Assembly (NCBI RefSeq): GCF_001969445.1
Contig: NZ_CP017297.1
Location: forward strand, 4,278,001-4,342,000
Source of the DNA: Brachybacterium sp. P6-10-X1
GTDB taxonomy: Bacteria; Actinomycetota; Actinomycetes; Actinomycetales; Dermabacteraceae
DNA length: 64,000 nt
Reading direction: 5' to 3'
Positions 10,135-20,030 of the stretch are shown one piece after another. A model generated the notes under the pieces. That model was not told the DNA's origin. It saw only the letters and a list, made by a program, of their open reading frames with translations, and made no database searches. Made by a program: the position numbers and the translations under genes. Each line of letters starts with the position of its first letter. Position 1 is the stretch's first letter.

Positions 10135-11084
10135 GCGCCCCGCACGGGATCCTGCTGGTCGACAAGGCGCCGGGCCGCACCAGCCACGACGTCGTCGCCC
10201 GGGTCCGCTGGTTGCTGGGCACCAAGAAAGTGGGTCACGCCGGCACCCTGGACCCGATGGCCACCGGACTGCTGATCCTCGGCATCGGGCAGGGCACCCG
10301 GCTGCTCACGCACCTGGTGGGCCTGGACAAGACCTACGAAGCCACGATCCGCCTGGGCCGCGCCACCACCACGGATGACCGGGAGGGCGAAGACCTCGGC
10401 GAGGTCGTGGAGGCGAGCAGGCTCGAGGACGCCGCGATCGCTGAGCAGGTCGCCCCGCTGCGCGGTGACATCGAGCAGGTTCCCTCCACCGTCAGCGCCA
10501 TCAAGGTCGACGGCCGCCGTGCCTACGCCCGGGCACGGGCCGGGGAGGACATCGAGCTGGCGGCCCGCCCGGTGCGGATCTCCCGCTTCGAGATCACCGC
10601 GCGTCGCGCCGAGGGCCCGTACCTCGACCTCGACGCCGTGATCACCTGCTCCTCGGGCACCTATGTGCGCGCCCTGGCCCGCGATCTCGGCGCGGCCCTC
10701 GGCGTCGGGGGGCATCTGACCGAGCTGCGCCGCACCAGCATCGGCCCGTTCGCCGTGCAGGAGGGGTCACCCGTCCCTGCCCGCGGCGAGGGCGACGACG
10801 TCGAGCTGCCGCTGCACGGGCTGGGGGACAGCGCCGCCCGCGTGCTGGCCACCCTCGACGTGGACGAGCAGAGCTCCCGCGACCTCGCCGACGGCCGGCG
10901 CATCCCGCGCCGCGCGGAGCCCTCGCCGGCCCCCGAGGGTCTGCGGACGGATCCGCGCGGCGGGAGCGAGGAACGCGAGCTCGTCGCCGCCCTCGGCCCC
11001 GACGGCGTCCTGTGCGCCGTGCTCCGCCCCCGGGGCGAGCACTGGCAGCCCGTGCTGGTCGTCCCGGCCGACGCCCGCAGCTGA
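10131..11084 (+). CDS. truB: tRNA pseudouridine(55) synthase TruB
   Basis: The 317-residue enzyme makes pseudouridine 55 in the T-loop of tRNAs. The catalytic Asp is D41 in G-H-A-G-T-L-D-P-M-A-T-G. The K-T-Y-E-A-x-I-R-L-G segment and the G-T-Y-V-R-x-L-A-R-D-L-G segment follow as in the family. A C-terminal domain of about 100 residues includes an Arg/Glu-rich insert. It starts at GTG 10131 within the rbfA stop. A strong hairpin follows. Confidence 0.95.
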   Translation: MSAPHGILLVDKAPGRTSHDVVARVRWLLGTKKVGHAGTLDPMATGLLILGIGQGTRLLTHLVGLDKTYEATIRLGRATTTDDREGEDLGEVVEASRLEDAAIAEQVAPLRGDIEQVPSTVSAIKVDGRRAYARARAGEDIELAARPVRISRFEITARRAEGPYLDLDAVITCSSGTYVRALARDLGAALGVGGHLTELRRTSIGPFAVQEGSPVPARGEGDDVELPLHGLGDSAARVLATLDVDEQSSRDLADGRRIPRRAEPSPAPEGLRTDPRGGSEERELVAALGPDGVLCAVLRPRGEHWQPVLVVPADARS

Positions 11085-11134
11085 GCCGCCATCAGCGGGT
11101 CCGGCCCGCCGTCGAGCCGCGCTCGCCCTGACGG

Positions 11135-11170
11135 CGAAGGCCCCTCCCGCGCATTCGGGAGGGGCCTTCG
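11135..11170. terminator. perfect bidirectional hairpin between truB and the L,D-transpeptidase gene
   Basis: A perfect 15-bp inverted repeat (11135-11149 and 11156-11170) with a six-base loop lies between two converging genes and can terminate both. Confidence 0.85.
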
Positions 11171-11194
11171 ACCACCGGGATCAGACGCGGGAGG

Positions 11195-12763
11195 TCAGGT
11201 GTGGACCTCGACCCGGGTGCCCATCGACGCCCAGTCGTACAGCCACTTGGCATCGGAGACCGGCATGTTGATGCAGCCGTGCGATCCCGAGTACCCGAAG
11301 GACGAGCGCCACGGCGCGCCGTGGAAACCGTAGCCGTTGTGGAAGTACTGCACCCAGGGCACGTCCTCGGTGAGGTAGTACTTCGGATGCCCTTCGGGGT
11401 AGTAGGCGGCGTTGGTCATGTCCTGCTGGTCGTAGCGCAGGTAGATCTCATAGGTGCCGGTGGGCGTCTCATTGCCCTCCTTGCCGTCGACCATCGAGCG
11501 AGGGCCCCACACCGGGGTGTCACCGACATAGGCGGTGACCGTCTTGTTGGTCAGGTCGACGTCGATCCACTTCTCGCCCGTGGGCTCCGCCGCCTGCTCG
11601 GACTCCTCCTCGGTGCCCTTCTCCTCCGTGCCCTTCTTCTCGGAGTCCTTCTTGTCGGCGTCCTTCTCGTCGTCCGTGGACGGCGCGTCGACCTCTTCGA
11701 CCTCGGCCTTGACCGTCTTGGTCTCGAAGGCCGCTTCGAGGGGCGTGGTGCCGTTCAGCGCCGCGATCAGCTCCTCGGCGACCGCGTCGGCGTTGGTGAT
11801 CTTCAGCCCGTCCTGCTTCTCGGCGACGACCTTGACGACCTCACCCTTCTCGTCGACCTGCTCGATGCCGTCCTTGACCTCGACGGAGTCCTGATCGGCC
11901 TGGGCGGAGACCCACTCGCGCACCGCATCCTCGTCGACCGAGATCGTCAGGGCCTTGCCGGAGTCGTCCGGGGTGACCGCGAGCCAGCCGCTGCGACGCT
12001 CCGGCGAGACCTCGTGGGTCTCACCGTCGGCACCCTCGATCGACATCGGCTGCTCGAGCAGGGAGGACAGCGCGCCGACCGTCTCCTCGGCCTCGGCCGT
12101 GGTGATCGCCGGGGCGATCTCCTCGACCGGCTGCTCGACGCTGAAGTCCTCCAGCGACGGCGCCTTCTGCGTCACCGAGTCCACCAGCACCTGCGGATCC
12201 ATGCCCTGGCCCTTGGTGCCGGGCACGACCTTCCAGCTCTGCGCGTCCTCGTCGAAGGTGACCCCCGCATCGACCGGCTGGGTCCTGTCCTCGGGGATGA
12301 GCCCGGTGGCGAAGTCCGCGACCGCGGCCTCGTCGACCGTGACCACGGGATCGACCGGGTTCTCGCCGGACCAGGTGGAGGAGATGATATCCCCGAAGGA
12401 CTCCTCGGCGTCGACGGCCGCCTGCGCGGTGGCATCGGCATCGACGGACACCCCGAGATCGGCGAGCGAGACCTCGCGCTCCTGATCACCAGCGGTGACC
12501 GTGACGGTCACGGACTTCGCCTGCTCGGCGACGAGAGCGGCGATCTGCTCCGGCGTCTTGCCGGACACGTCCTGACCGAGCACCGTGGTGCCCGGCAGGG
12601 CCTTGCCCTCGTACTGCTTGGCATAGGCGAGCGCGCCGCTGGTGAGGACGACGGCGAGGACGGCGATGATGGCGCCCAGGATGATCAGCGCCCGTCGACG
12701 GCCGCGGCGGTCGGAGGGTCGGGACGGGCCGCCCATCGCGGCCTGCTCGGTCACGTTCGTCAT
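11195..12763 (-). CDS. L,D-transpeptidase (YkuD) with peptidoglycan-binding region
   Basis: The 522-residue protein has a short basic cytoplasmic start, one membrane anchor (about residues 25-47), a large extracytoplasmic region resembling the PG_binding_4 repeats that precede YkuD domains, a Lys/Glu-rich linker (about 361-390) and a C-terminal YkuD domain. The active site is visible: H481 (F-H-G-A-P-W) and S-H-G-C-I-N with C497. It would form 3-3 cross-links between meso-DAP residues or attach ligands to peptidoglycan. meso-DAP is expected here because MurE in this window has the DAP-type motif. It is divergent from ribF. Confidence 0.92.
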   Translation of the reverse strand: MTNVTEQAAMGGPSRPSDRRGRRRALIILGAIIAVLAVVLTSGALAYAKQYEGKALPGTTVLGQDVSGKTPEQIAALVAEQAKSVTVTVTAGDQEREVSLADLGVSVDADATAQAAVDAEESFGDIISSTWSGENPVDPVVTVDEAAVADFATGLIPEDRTQPVDAGVTFDEDAQSWKVVPGTKGQGMDPQVLVDSVTQKAPSLEDFSVEQPVEEIAPAITTAEAEETVGALSSLLEQPMSIEGADGETHEVSPERRSGWLAVTPDDSGKALTISVDEDAVREWVSAQADQDSVEVKDGIEQVDEKGEVVKVVAEKQDGLKITNADAVAEELIAALNGTTPLEAAFETKTVKAEVEEVDAPSTDDEKDADKKDSEKKGTEEKGTEEESEQAAEPTGEKWIDVDLTNKTVTAYVGDTPVWGPRSMVDGKEGNETPTGTYEIYLRYDQQDMTNAAYYPEGHPKYYLTEDVPWVQYFHNGYGFHGAPWRSSFGYSGSHGCINMPVSDAKWLYDWASMGTRVEVHT

Positions 12764-13065
12764 GAGTCATCGATCCGTTCTCAGCGGCCGTCGTGTCAGC
12801 CCCCGCATGAAACGCGGGAGGGCACAGGGGTCCCTCCCCGGCGCCGCATTGCCCTTCAGGGTAACGGAGAGGACGGGCGGGGCGGGTTGTCCGCCGCACC
12901 GACCTTCGTCACAGCTCGGTCACGCCACGGGTCTCGAGCGTGCCGCCGCGGGCGTTACAGTGTTCTGCGGCGTGCTGACACCGCAGCCTCCGCAGCGCGT
13001 GTGCGACCGCCGCGCCACCCGTGGGTGCCCGAGAGCACCCGGCCCCGGAAGGACATGACCGCGCC
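12764..13065. promoter_or_regulatory. 302-bp divergent promoter region between the L,D-transpeptidase gene and ribF
   Basis: No gene is supported here. TACAGT at 12956-12961 is a candidate -10 for ribF (leader of about 100 bases). The complement of 12858-12863 reads TACCCT and is a candidate -10 for the transpeptidase gene (leader of about 90 bases). A GGGAGGG/CCCTCCC inverted repeat lies near 12824-12846, in the transpeptidase leader. Confidence 0.45.
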
Positions 13066-14082
13066 GTGACCCGCACCCCCATCTGGCACACCCTGCAGGA
13101 CGTGCCCGCCGATCTCGGGGCGACGGCCGTCTCGATCGGCAACTACGACGGGATCCACCGCGGCCACCGCTTCGTGCTCGACCAGCTGCTGCGCCACGCC
13201 GAGTCCCGCTCGCTGACCCCGGTCGCCCTCACCTTCTGGCCGCACCCCCGCCACGTCATGCGCGGCGTCGCCGAGCCTCCGCTGATCACCGGGCACGCCG
13301 ACCGGGATCGCCTCCTGCTGCTGGCCGGGGTCACCGGAGTGCTGGACCTCGAGTACACCCTCGAGTTCGCCCAGTACTCCCCGGAGGACTTCGTGCGGAT
13401 CTTCCTCGTCGAGGGTCTGCACGCCCGGTGCGTGGTGCTCGGTCAGGACGCCCTGTTCGGGAGGGGGAACTCGGGGGACATCGAGACGATGCGCGAGCTC
13501 GGGAGGCGGTACGGCTTCGAGGTGGTCACCGTCACGGAGCTCGGACCGGAGGGGGAGGGCACCGGACGCATCTCCTCCTCGAGGATCCGCGACAGCCTGC
13601 TCGCCGGTGACGTCGAGATCGCGGCGGAGGGTCTGGGGCGACCGCACACCGTCACCGACACCGTCCACCACGGCCATCGACGCGGCCGCGAGCTCGGCTT
13701 CCCGACCGCGAACCTGGGGCCGACGCCCGAGGGGCTGATCCCCGCCGACGGCGTCTACGCCGGCCGCCTCACCGTCGTCGAGCAGGACCGCGCCCACGCG
13801 GGCGTCCCGCCGCTGACCGGGGCGCCCGCGACCATCTCGATCGGGACGAACCCGACCTTCGAGGTCGACGGCGCCCCGCGACGGACCGTCGAGGCCTACG
13901 TCCATGGTGATCACGACCTCGATCTCTACGGGGACCGGGTCCGGCTCGAGTTCGTGGCCTTCCAGCGCCCCACCCTGACGTTCGACTCGGTCGAGACCCT
14001 GGTCCAGGAGATGCAGCGCGATGTCGAGGTGACCCGCCGCACTCTCGGCGCGGAGCGCTCCCGTCCGGCCCTGACCGACTGA
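13066..14082 (+). CDS. ribF: bifunctional riboflavin kinase / FMN adenylyltransferase
   Basis: The 338-residue enzyme converts riboflavin to FMN and then FAD. The adenylyltransferase half has [11 protein letters not shown] at residues 24-34 and the I-S-S-S-R-I-R segment near 165. The kinase half has [11 protein letters not shown] and the P-A[10 protein letters not shown] segment. GTG 13066 is chosen because the domain begins about 20 residues later and a GGAAGGA site lies upstream; the frame is open to 13021. The gene precedes rpsO, a conserved actinobacterial pairing. The leader is too short for an FMN riboswitch. Confidence 0.94.
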   Translation: MTRTPIWHTLQDVPADLGATAVSIGNYDGIHRGHRFVLDQLLRHAESRSLTPVALTFWPHPRHVMRGVAEPPLITGHADRDRLLLLAGVTGVLDLEYTLEFAQYSPEDFVRIFLVEGLHARCVVLGQDALFGRGNSGDIETMRELGRRYGFEVVTVTELGPEGEGTGRISSSRIRDSLLAGDVEIAAEGLGRPHTVTDTVHHGHRRGRELGFPTANLGPTPEGLIPADGVYAGRLTVVEQDRAHAGVPPLTGAPATISIGTNPTFEVDGAPRRTVEAYVHGDHDLDLYGDRVRLEFVAFQRPTLTFDSVETLVQEMQRDVEVTRRTLGAERSRPALTD

Positions 14083-14088
14083 TATCCT
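14083..14088 (+). promoter_or_regulatory. candidate -10 element for rpsO
   Basis: TATCCT directly follows the ribF stop codon and would give rpsO a leader of about 140 bases. Confidence 0.45.
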
Positions 14089-14191
14089 GCGCAGGCCGTG
14101 AATATCGGCCGCGGAGAGTTCGTCCGCCCCTCCTGCTGCCCGCGTCCCGGACGCGAGCGGTCCACGACGGGGCGACGCTCGTCCAGAGAGC

Positions 14192-14210
14192 CCGGGACAT
14201 CAGGTCCCGG
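14192..14210 (+). promoter_or_regulatory. hairpin in the rpsO leader
   Basis: A perfect 7-bp inverted repeat (14192-14198 with 14204-14210, five-base loop) ends 27 bases before the S15 start. S15 autoregulates through leader structures in several bacteria, so this is a candidate regulatory element. The function is inferred. Confidence 0.4.
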
Positions 14211-14237
14211 TGCGCCGCGCAACGACCCAGGAGAGCC

Positions 14238-14507
14238 ATGGCCTTCGACACCGCCACCAAGCAGGAGATCATCAAGGAGTACGCGACCGCCGAGGGCGAC
14301 ACCGGCTCGCCCGAGGTCCAGGCCGCGCTCCTGACCCACCGCATCAAGTACCTGACCGAGCACCTGAAGACCCACAAGCACGATCACCACACGCGCCGTG
14401 GTCTGATGCTGCTGGTCGGTCAGCGCAAGCGCCTGCTGAAGTACCTGCAGGCCTCCGACATCACGCGGTACCGTGCGCTGATCCAGCGCCTCGGCATCCG
14501 CCGCTGA
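14238..14507 (+). CDS. rpsO: 30S ribosomal protein S15
   Basis: The 89-residue protein binds 16S rRNA early in 30S assembly. Its sequence is canonical: K-Q-E-I-I-K-E-Y-A at the start, [11 protein letters not shown]-x-D-H-H-T-R-R-G-L and the C-terminal [12 protein letters not shown]. The AGGAGA site lies just before the ATG. It precedes pnp, the most common bacterial arrangement, with a hairpin between. Confidence 0.98.
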   Translation: MAFDTATKQEIIKEYATAEGDTGSPEVQAALLTHRIKYLTEHLKTHKHDHHTRRGLMLLVGQRKRLLKYLQASDITRYRALIQRLGIRR

Positions 14508-14513
14508 CACCCG

Positions 14514-14542
14514 CCGCCGCTCGCCCTCGGGGCGGGCGGCGG
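14514..14542 (+). terminator. rpsO-pnp intergenic hairpin
   Basis: A 13-bp GC-rich stem (14514-14526 with 14530-14542, one G-U pair) with a three-base loop starts seven bases after the rpsO stop. It may terminate rpsO, allow partial read-through to pnp, or protect the rpsO 3' end. Confidence 0.65.
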
Positions 14543-14704
14543 TTGCGTCTGCCCGCCTCCCGGCGGGGGACCAGACCCCGCCCCCGACCAGGTTCGGTCC
14601 TCGGCAGTGACCTGCGGTCCGGTCGTCGGAAGATCCCGACCGCACCGCGCGTGACTGGCGAAGGCCGCACCGGCAGGGGCACCCCCTGAACAAGGAGATA
14701 CCCC

Positions 14705-16963
14705 ATGGCCATGGAAGGCCCTGACGTCACCACCACGACCGCGGTCATCGACAACGGCTCCTTCGGCCGTCGCGAGGTCCGCTTCGAGACCGGGCGCCTC
14801 GCGCAGCAGGCCGCCGGCGCCGTCTCCGTCTACCTCGACGACGACACCATGATCCTGTCGGCCACCGCCGTCTCGAACCGTCCCAAGGACCAGTTCGACT
14901 TCTTCCCGCTCACGATAGATGTCGAGGAGCGGATGTACGCGGCCGGGCGCATCCCCGGAGCGTTCTTCCGCCGCGAGGGCCGCCCCAGCACCGACGCGAT
15001 CCTCGCCGCCCGCCTCACCGACCGCCCGCTGCGCCCGGCCTTCGTCAAGGGTCTGCGCAACGAGGTCCAGGTCGTGCTGACGGTCATGGCCAACGGCCCG
15101 GACGACGCCTACGACGTCGTCGGCATCAACGGCGCCTCGGCCTCCACCCAGATCTCCGGCCTGCCTTTCTCCGGCCCGATCGGCGCCGTGCGCATCGCGC
15201 TGCTGCCGACCGCCCAGGGCGGCCAGTGGGTCGCGTTCCCGACCTTCTCGCAGCTCGAGGAGGCCGTGTTCTCCATGGTCGTCGCCGGCCGCATCGTCGG
15301 CGAGGGCGACCAGGCCGACGTCGCGATCATGATGGTCGAGGCCGAGGCCACCGACAATTCCTGGAACCTCGTCAAGGAGCAGGGCGCGATCGCCCCCACC
15401 GAGGAGATCGTCGCCGAGGGCCTCGAGGCCGCGAAGGTCTTCGTCCGCAGCCTGTGCGTGGCCCAGCAGGAGCTGGCCGCGGCCGCCGCCAAGCCGGTCC
15501 GCGAGTTCCCGCTGTTCCTGGACCATCAGGACGACGCCTACGAGATCGTCGCCGCGGCCGCGACCGACCGGCTCGCGGAGGTCATGTCGATCGCCGCCAA
15601 GACCGAGCGGGAGGAGCGCACCGACCAGCTGCAGGCCGAGGTCACCGAGGAGCTCGCCGGAGAGGGCAAGCAGCTCGAGGGCCGCGAGAAGGAGGTCGGC
15701 GGGGCGTTCCGCGCCCTGTCCAAGCAGGTCGTGCGCCAGAAGGTGCTCACCGACGGCATCCGCATCGACGGCCGGGGCCTGCGGGACATCCGGGCGCTCT
15801 CCGCCGAGGTCGAGGTGCTCCCGAGGGTGCACGGCTCGGCGCTGTTCCAGCGCGGTGAGACCCAGATCCTGGGCGTGACCACGCTGAACATGCTCAAGAT
15901 GGAGCAGCATCTGGATTCGCTCTCGCCGGTCCGGCACAAGCGCTACCTCCACCACTACAACTTCCCGCCCTACTCCACCGGTGAGACCGGTCGCGTCGGC
16001 TCCCCGAAGCGTCGCGAGATCGGCCACGGCATGCTCGCCGAGCGCGCCCTGGTGCCGGTGCTGCCCAGCCGCGAGGAGTTCCCCTACGCGATCCGTCAGG
16101 TCTCCGAGGCCCTCGGGTCCAACGGCTCGACCTCGATGGGTTCCGTGTGCGCCTCGACCCTGGCGCTGATGAACGCCGGTGTGCCGCTGCGCGCCCCGGT
16201 CGCCGGCATCGCCATGGGCCTGATCTCGGACACCGTCGACGGTGAGACCCGCTACGCGGCGCTGACCGACATCCTCGGCGCCGAGGACGCCTTCGGCGAC
16301 ATGGACTTCAAGGTCGCCGGGACCAGCGAGTTCATCACCGCGATCCAGCTGGACACGAAGCTCGACGGCATCCCCGCCTCCGTGCTGGCCAGTGCCCTGT
16401 CGCAGGCCAAGGAGGCGCGTCTGGCGATCCTCGGCGTGATGCACGAGGCGATCGACGCGCCCGACGAGATGAGCCCGCACGCCCCGCGCGTGCTCGCGGT
16501 CACCGTCCCCGTCGACAAGATCGGAGCGGTCATCGGCCCGAAGGGCCAGATCATCAATCAGATCCAGGACGACACGGGTGCCGACATCACCATCGAGGAC
16601 GACGGCACCGTCTACATCGGCGCGACCGACGGACCCTCGGCCGAGGCCGCCCGCTCCGCGGTCAACGCCATCGCCAACCCGATGGTCCCCGAGGTCGGCG
16701 AGCGCTACCTCGGCACCGTGGTGCGCGTGGTCGACTTCGGCGCGTTCGTGTCGCTCACCCCCGGCAAGGACGGCCTGCTCCACGTCACCCAGCTGCGCAA
16801 GCTGAACGGCGGCAAGCGGGTCGAGAACGTCGAGGACGTCGCCCAGGTCGGCCAGAAGCTCGAGGTCGAGATCCGCGAGATCGACTCGCGCGGCAAGATC
16901 TCCCTGGCCGTGAGCGAGGACGAGGAGAAGCCCGCCGAGGAGGACTCCTCCGTGGCGAAGTGA
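14705..16963 (+). CDS. pnp: polynucleotide phosphorylase
   Basis: The 752-residue enzyme degrades RNA phosphorolytically from the 3' end and can add tails. It has two RNase PH domains separated by an all-alpha domain; the second contains the F-P-P-Y-S-T-G-E and [10 protein letters not shown] segments. KH follows with G-P-K-G at 611-614, then S1 at about 665-740 and a short acidic tail. AAGGAGA precedes the ATG. The 197-base gap after rpsO is GC-rich leader. Confidence 0.97.
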   Translation: MAMEGPDVTTTTAVIDNGSFGRREVRFETGRLAQQAAGAVSVYLDDDTMILSATAVSNRPKDQFDFFPLTIDVEERMYAAGRIPGAFFRREGRPSTDAILAARLTDRPLRPAFVKGLRNEVQVVLTVMANGPDDAYDVVGINGASASTQISGLPFSGPIGAVRIALLPTAQGGQWVAFPTFSQLEEAVFSMVVAGRIVGEGDQADVAIMMVEAEATDNSWNLVKEQGAIAPTEEIVAEGLEAAKVFVRSLCVAQQELAAAAAKPVREFPLFLDHQDDAYEIVAAAATDRLAEVMSIAAKTEREERTDQLQAEVTEELAGEGKQLEGREKEVGGAFRALSKQVVRQKVLTDGIRIDGRGLRDIRALSAEVEVLPRVHGSALFQRGETQILGVTTLNMLKMEQHLDSLSPVRHKRYLHHYNFPPYSTGETGRVGSPKRREIGHGMLAERALVPVLPSREEFPYAIRQVSEALGSNGSTSMGSVCASTLALMNAGVPLRAPVAGIAMGLISDTVDGETRYAALTDILGAEDAFGDMDFKVAGTSEFITAIQLDTKLDGIPASVLASALSQAKEARLAILGVMHEAIDAPDEMSPHAPRVLAVTVPVDKIGAVIGPKGQIINQIQDDTGADITIEDDGTVYIGATDGPSAEAARSAVNAIANPMVPEVGERYLGTVVRVVDFGAFVSLTPGKDGLLHVTQLRKLNGGKRVENVEDVAQVGQKLEVEIREIDSRGKISLAVSEDEEKPAEEDSSVAK

Positions 16964-16993
16964 TCCTTGCGGCGGCCTGAGAGCCGCCCACCC

Positions 16994-17031
16994 CAGGACG
17001 GGGAGGCACCGCACGGTGCCTCCCCGTCCTG
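16994..17031 (+). terminator. strong hairpin after pnp
   Basis: A perfect 17-bp inverted repeat (16994-17010 and 17015-17031) with a four-base loop lies 30 bases after the pnp stop. Confidence 0.85.
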
Positions 17032-17125
17032 CTGCGCGGAGGTCCTCGGCGGTCTCCCGATCGGGGGCGTCCGCCGGTGACGAACCCCGCGATCACCATG
17101 CCGCACGGCGTGGAACAATCAGTCG

Positions 17126-18460
17126 ATGCCTTCCCTCCTGACCTACGACGATCCCGCCTCCGACGTGATGCTCGATGCCGCCACCGGCGTGCGGCGCAGC
17201 ATCCTTCCCGGAGGCGTCCGCCTGCTGACCCAGACCGATCGCAGCGTGCGCAGCGCGTCCATCGGACTGTGGCTGCCGGTGGGCTCGCGCGACGAGCGCC
17301 CCGAACACGCCGGGTCCACCCACGCCCTCGAGCACCTGCTGTTCAAGGGCACCGAGCGCCGCACCGCGATGGACATCGCCACCGCCTTCGACGAGGTCGG
17401 CGGGGACTCCAACGCCGTCACCGCCAAGGAGCACACCCTCTACTACGGCCGGGTGCGCTCCTCGGACGTGCCGCGCGCCATCGACGTGCTCACGGACATG
17501 ATCACCGCGAGCCTCCTCACCCCGGAGGCCCTGGAGACCGAGCGTCAGGTGATCCTCGAAGAGCTCGCCATGGCCGAGGACGACCCCACCGACATCGGCT
17601 ACGAGACCTTCCTCGCCGACGTGCTCGGCGCGGACACCGCCGTCGGCCGGCCCGTCGGCGGCACCGCCCGGAGCGTCGCCGCGCTGGACATCGAGGACGT
17701 GCGCGCCCACTGCCGCGAGCACTACCGCCCCGAGAACCTGGTCGTCACCGCCGTCGGCGACATCGACCACGACGAGCTCACCGAGCTGCTGGTCGAGGGA
17801 CTGCGCCGCGGCGGCTGGGAGCTGGAGACGGGGACGCTTCCCCGTCGTCGGCCCGACGCGGACGGTGACCTCCTGGCCGGGCCCGACCCGACCACCGACG
17901 TCGCCGCGATCTCCCCCCACCGACTGATCCGCCCCACCGAGCAGAACCACATCTTCCTCGGCGGACCGGGCATCAGCGCCGTCAGCGAGGACCGGCACAC
18001 CATGTCGGTGCTCATGTCCGTCCTCGGCGGCGGCATGTCCTCCCGCCTGTTCCAGAACATCCGCGAGCAGCGCGGACTGGCCTACTCCGTGTACTCCTTC
18101 ACGGCCGGCTACCGCGACGTCGGCCTTTTCGGCATGTACGCCGCCTGCCGCCCCGGTCGCACCGAGCAGGTCGTCGAGCTGCTCGCCGCCGAGCTCGCAC
18201 GGATGGGCACGTACGGCATCGGCGAGGACGAGCTGACGCGGGCGAAGGGCCAGATCACCGGGACCTTCGCCCTCGGCCTCGAGGACACCAGCAGCCGCAT
18301 GGGCCGCCTGGGCACGATCGAACTGGTCCACGGGCGGTACACCAGCGTCGACGAGACCCTGGCGAAGATCTCCCGGGTCGATGTCGCCGCGGTGCGCGAG
18401 CTGGCCGGCCGTCTCGGGCAGTCCTTCAGCACACGCGTCGAGATCGGCCCCGACGCCTGA
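17126..18460 (+). CDS. M16 (insulinase/pitrilysin) family zinc peptidase
   Basis: The 444-residue protein has the inverted zinc motif H-A-L-E-H at 66-70, with the distal Glu in the E-x-x-x-x-x-E-E-L segment about 75 residues later, as in bacterial M16B peptidases near pnp. A second inactive-type M16 half contains G-G-x-M-S-S-R-L-F and R-G-L-A-Y-S-V. Substrates are unknown; homologues are often called processing proteases. No Shine-Dalgarno is seen. AACAAT ends six bases before the ATG, the same geometry as other likely leaderless genes here. Confidence 0.9.
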   Translation: MPSLLTYDDPASDVMLDAATGVRRSILPGGVRLLTQTDRSVRSASIGLWLPVGSRDERPEHAGSTHALEHLLFKGTERRTAMDIATAFDEVGGDSNAVTAKEHTLYYGRVRSSDVPRAIDVLTDMITASLLTPEALETERQVILEELAMAEDDPTDIGYETFLADVLGADTAVGRPVGGTARSVAALDIEDVRAHCREHYRPENLVVTAVGDIDHDELTELLVEGLRRGGWELETGTLPRRRPDADGDLLAGPDPTTDVAAISPHRLIRPTEQNHIFLGGPGISAVSEDRHTMSVLMSVLGGGMSSRLFQNIREQRGLAYSVYSFTAGYRDVGLFGMYAACRPGRTEQVVELLAAELARMGTYGIGEDELTRAKGQITGTFALGLEDTSSRMGRLGTIELVHGRYTSVDETLAKISRVDVAAVRELAGRLGQSFSTRVEIGPDA

Positions 18461-18512
18461 GCGCACCGGCCACCGCACCCCACCCCATACCGCGAGCACT
18501 CAGGAGAGCATC

Positions 18513-19280
18513 ATGACCCCCACCGACACCACCCCGCTGCGCGTCGCCGTCCTCGGCGCCGGAGGCCGCATGGGCTCCGAAGCCTGCCGCGCCGTCGAGG
18601 AGGCCGCGGACCTGGAGCTGGTGGCCCGGATCGGTCGCGAGGACCCCCTCGGGAGGATCGCCGAGGCCGGCGCACAGGTCGCCGTCGACCTCACCGTCCC
18701 CGCCGTCACCGCCGAGAACGTCAGCTGGCTCGTCGAGCACGGCATCCACGCCGTGGTCGGTACCACCGGGTGGACCGAGCAGTCCCTCGACCCGCTGCGC
18801 TCCCAGCTCGAGGGGGCCGACGGGGTCGGGGTGCTGATCGCCCCGAACTTCGCCCTCGGGGCCGTGCTGGCCATGCGCTTCGCCGAGATCGCCGCCCGGT
18901 ACTACGACAGCGCCGAGGTGATCGAGATGCATCACCCGAACAAGCTCGACGCCCCCTCCGGCACCGCCCGCCACACGGCGGCCGCCATCGCCCGCGGTCG
19001 GGCCGCCGGCGGCCTCGGTCCCGTCCCGGACGCCACCGAGAAGGACCCCGACGGAGCCCGTGGAGCGGTCGTCGACGGCATCCACGTCCACGCGGTGCGC
19101 CAGCGCGGCCTCGTCGCCCACGAGGTGGTCCAGTTCGGCGGACCCGGGGAGCAGTTCCAACTGCGTCACGACTCCTTCGACCGTGCGAGCTTCATGCCCG
19201 GGGTGCTGCTGGGCGTGCGCGAGGTCGCCGCGCACCCCGGCCTCACCGTGGGCCTGGACGGCTACATGGATCTCGGCTGA
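18513..19280 (+). CDS. dapB: 4-hydroxy-tetrahydrodipicolinate reductase
   Basis: The 255-residue enzyme reduces hydroxy-tetrahydrodipicolinate in the DAP/lysine pathway. The nucleotide-binding G-A-G-G-R-M-G is at 15-21. The catalytic/substrate motif H-H-P-N-K at 140-144 is followed by D-A-P-S-G-T-A. AGGAGA precedes ATG 18513; the frame opens further back, but nothing there resembles DapB. dapA is about 5.3 kb downstream and dapF lies near 37.7 kb. Confidence 0.96.
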   Translation: MTPTDTTPLRVAVLGAGGRMGSEACRAVEEAADLELVARIGREDPLGRIAEAGAQVAVDLTVPAVTAENVSWLVEHGIHAVVGTTGWTEQSLDPLRSQLEGADGVGVLIAPNFALGAVLAMRFAEIAARYYDSAEVIEMHHPNKLDAPSGTARHTAAAIARGRAAGGLGPVPDATEKDPDGARGAVVDGIHVHAVRQRGLVAHEVVQFGGPGEQFQLRHDSFDRASFMPGVLLGVREVAAHPGLTVGLDGYMDLG

Positions 19281-19294
19281 GGCCGGCGGGACAG

Positions 19295-19696
19295 ATGCGA
19301 TCGAAGATCTTCGTCGCCGCGCTCGTGCTGATCACCGCGGCGTATTGCTGGGGCCTGGGTTGGATCGCCTGGGGCTTCCTGCGCGTCGGCAGCGCCCTAG
19401 GGTACGGACTCGCCCTGGGCATCGCGATCCTGCTGGCGCTGAGCGTCTGGGTGATCTGGCGGGAGGTCCTCTTCGGCGTGCATGCGGGCGACCTCTCGCG
19501 CCGCTACCAGGTGCCCCCCGATGCCGTTCCCGGCGATCCGCGGGCCGAGTTCGAGGCCGCCCGGACCGCGGTCCAGGACAGCGGCGAGGCGGACTGGACC
19601 GCCTGGTACCGCCTGGCGCTGGCCTACGACGCCCTGCGTGATCGAGCGGGGGCGCGGCGAGCGACCCGGCGGGCGATCGACGCCGCGCGGCGCTGA
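19295..19696 (+). CDS. small two-helix membrane protein with a helical C-terminal tail
   Basis: I do not recognise a named family. The 133-residue product has two predicted membrane helices (about 4-26 and 33-52) and a soluble C-terminal half with Ala/Arg-rich helical segments resembling a single TPR-like pair (W-Y-R-L-A-L-A-Y-D-A-L-R-D). It starts 14 bases after dapB and is probably co-transcribed. Similar short proteins follow dapB in other actinomycetes. Confidence 0.65.
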   Translation: MRSKIFVAALVLITAAYCWGLGWIAWGFLRVGSALGYGLALGIAILLALSVWVIWREVLFGVHAGDLSRRYQVPPDAVPGDPRAEFEAARTAVQDSGEADWTAWYRLALAYDALRDRAGARRATRRAIDAARR

Positions 19697-19715
19697 GCGT
19701 CGCGGCGTCCGCGTC

Positions 19716-20030
19716 TCACCCCCATCCGAGAGCTCGCAGACCGGCCGCGACCAGGGCCGCACCGATCACGACCACCAGGAACGGGGCACGCAGCGCGAGC
19801 AGCCCGGCGGCCACTCCGAGCGCGGCCAGACGGGCGTCGAGCACGATCTCGGGCCCGCTGGTCGCTGCCTGCGTCGCGACCAGCGCCCCCAGCAGGGCGA
19901 TCGGCAGCATCGTGGTGATCCGCGCGACCCGCGGACGCTCGAGCACGTCGGGCGGTGCCTGGTAGCCGATCCATTTCTGGGCGAAGGACAGCAGCGAGGC
20001 CGCGATCACCACGATCCACAGCACGCTCAT
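19716..20030 (-). CDS. azlD: AzlD-type branched-chain amino acid exporter subunit
   Basis: The 104-residue, highly hydrophobic protein has about four membrane helices and the R-x-x-x-x-P-x-A-L-L-G segment of AzlD. With AzlC it forms a two-part exporter of branched-chain amino acids. Its ATG overlaps the azlC stop by four bases, so the pair is translationally coupled. Confidence 0.85.
   Translation of the reverse strand: MSVLWIVVIAASLLSFAQKWIGYQAPPDVLERPRVARITTMLPIALLGALVATQAATSGPEIVLDARLAALGVAAGLLALRAPFLVVVIGAALVAAGLRALGWG

Noticed and set aside
12964-13065. FMN riboswitch before ribF
   Set aside because: The predicted leader is about 100 bases and lacks the conserved RFN elements.
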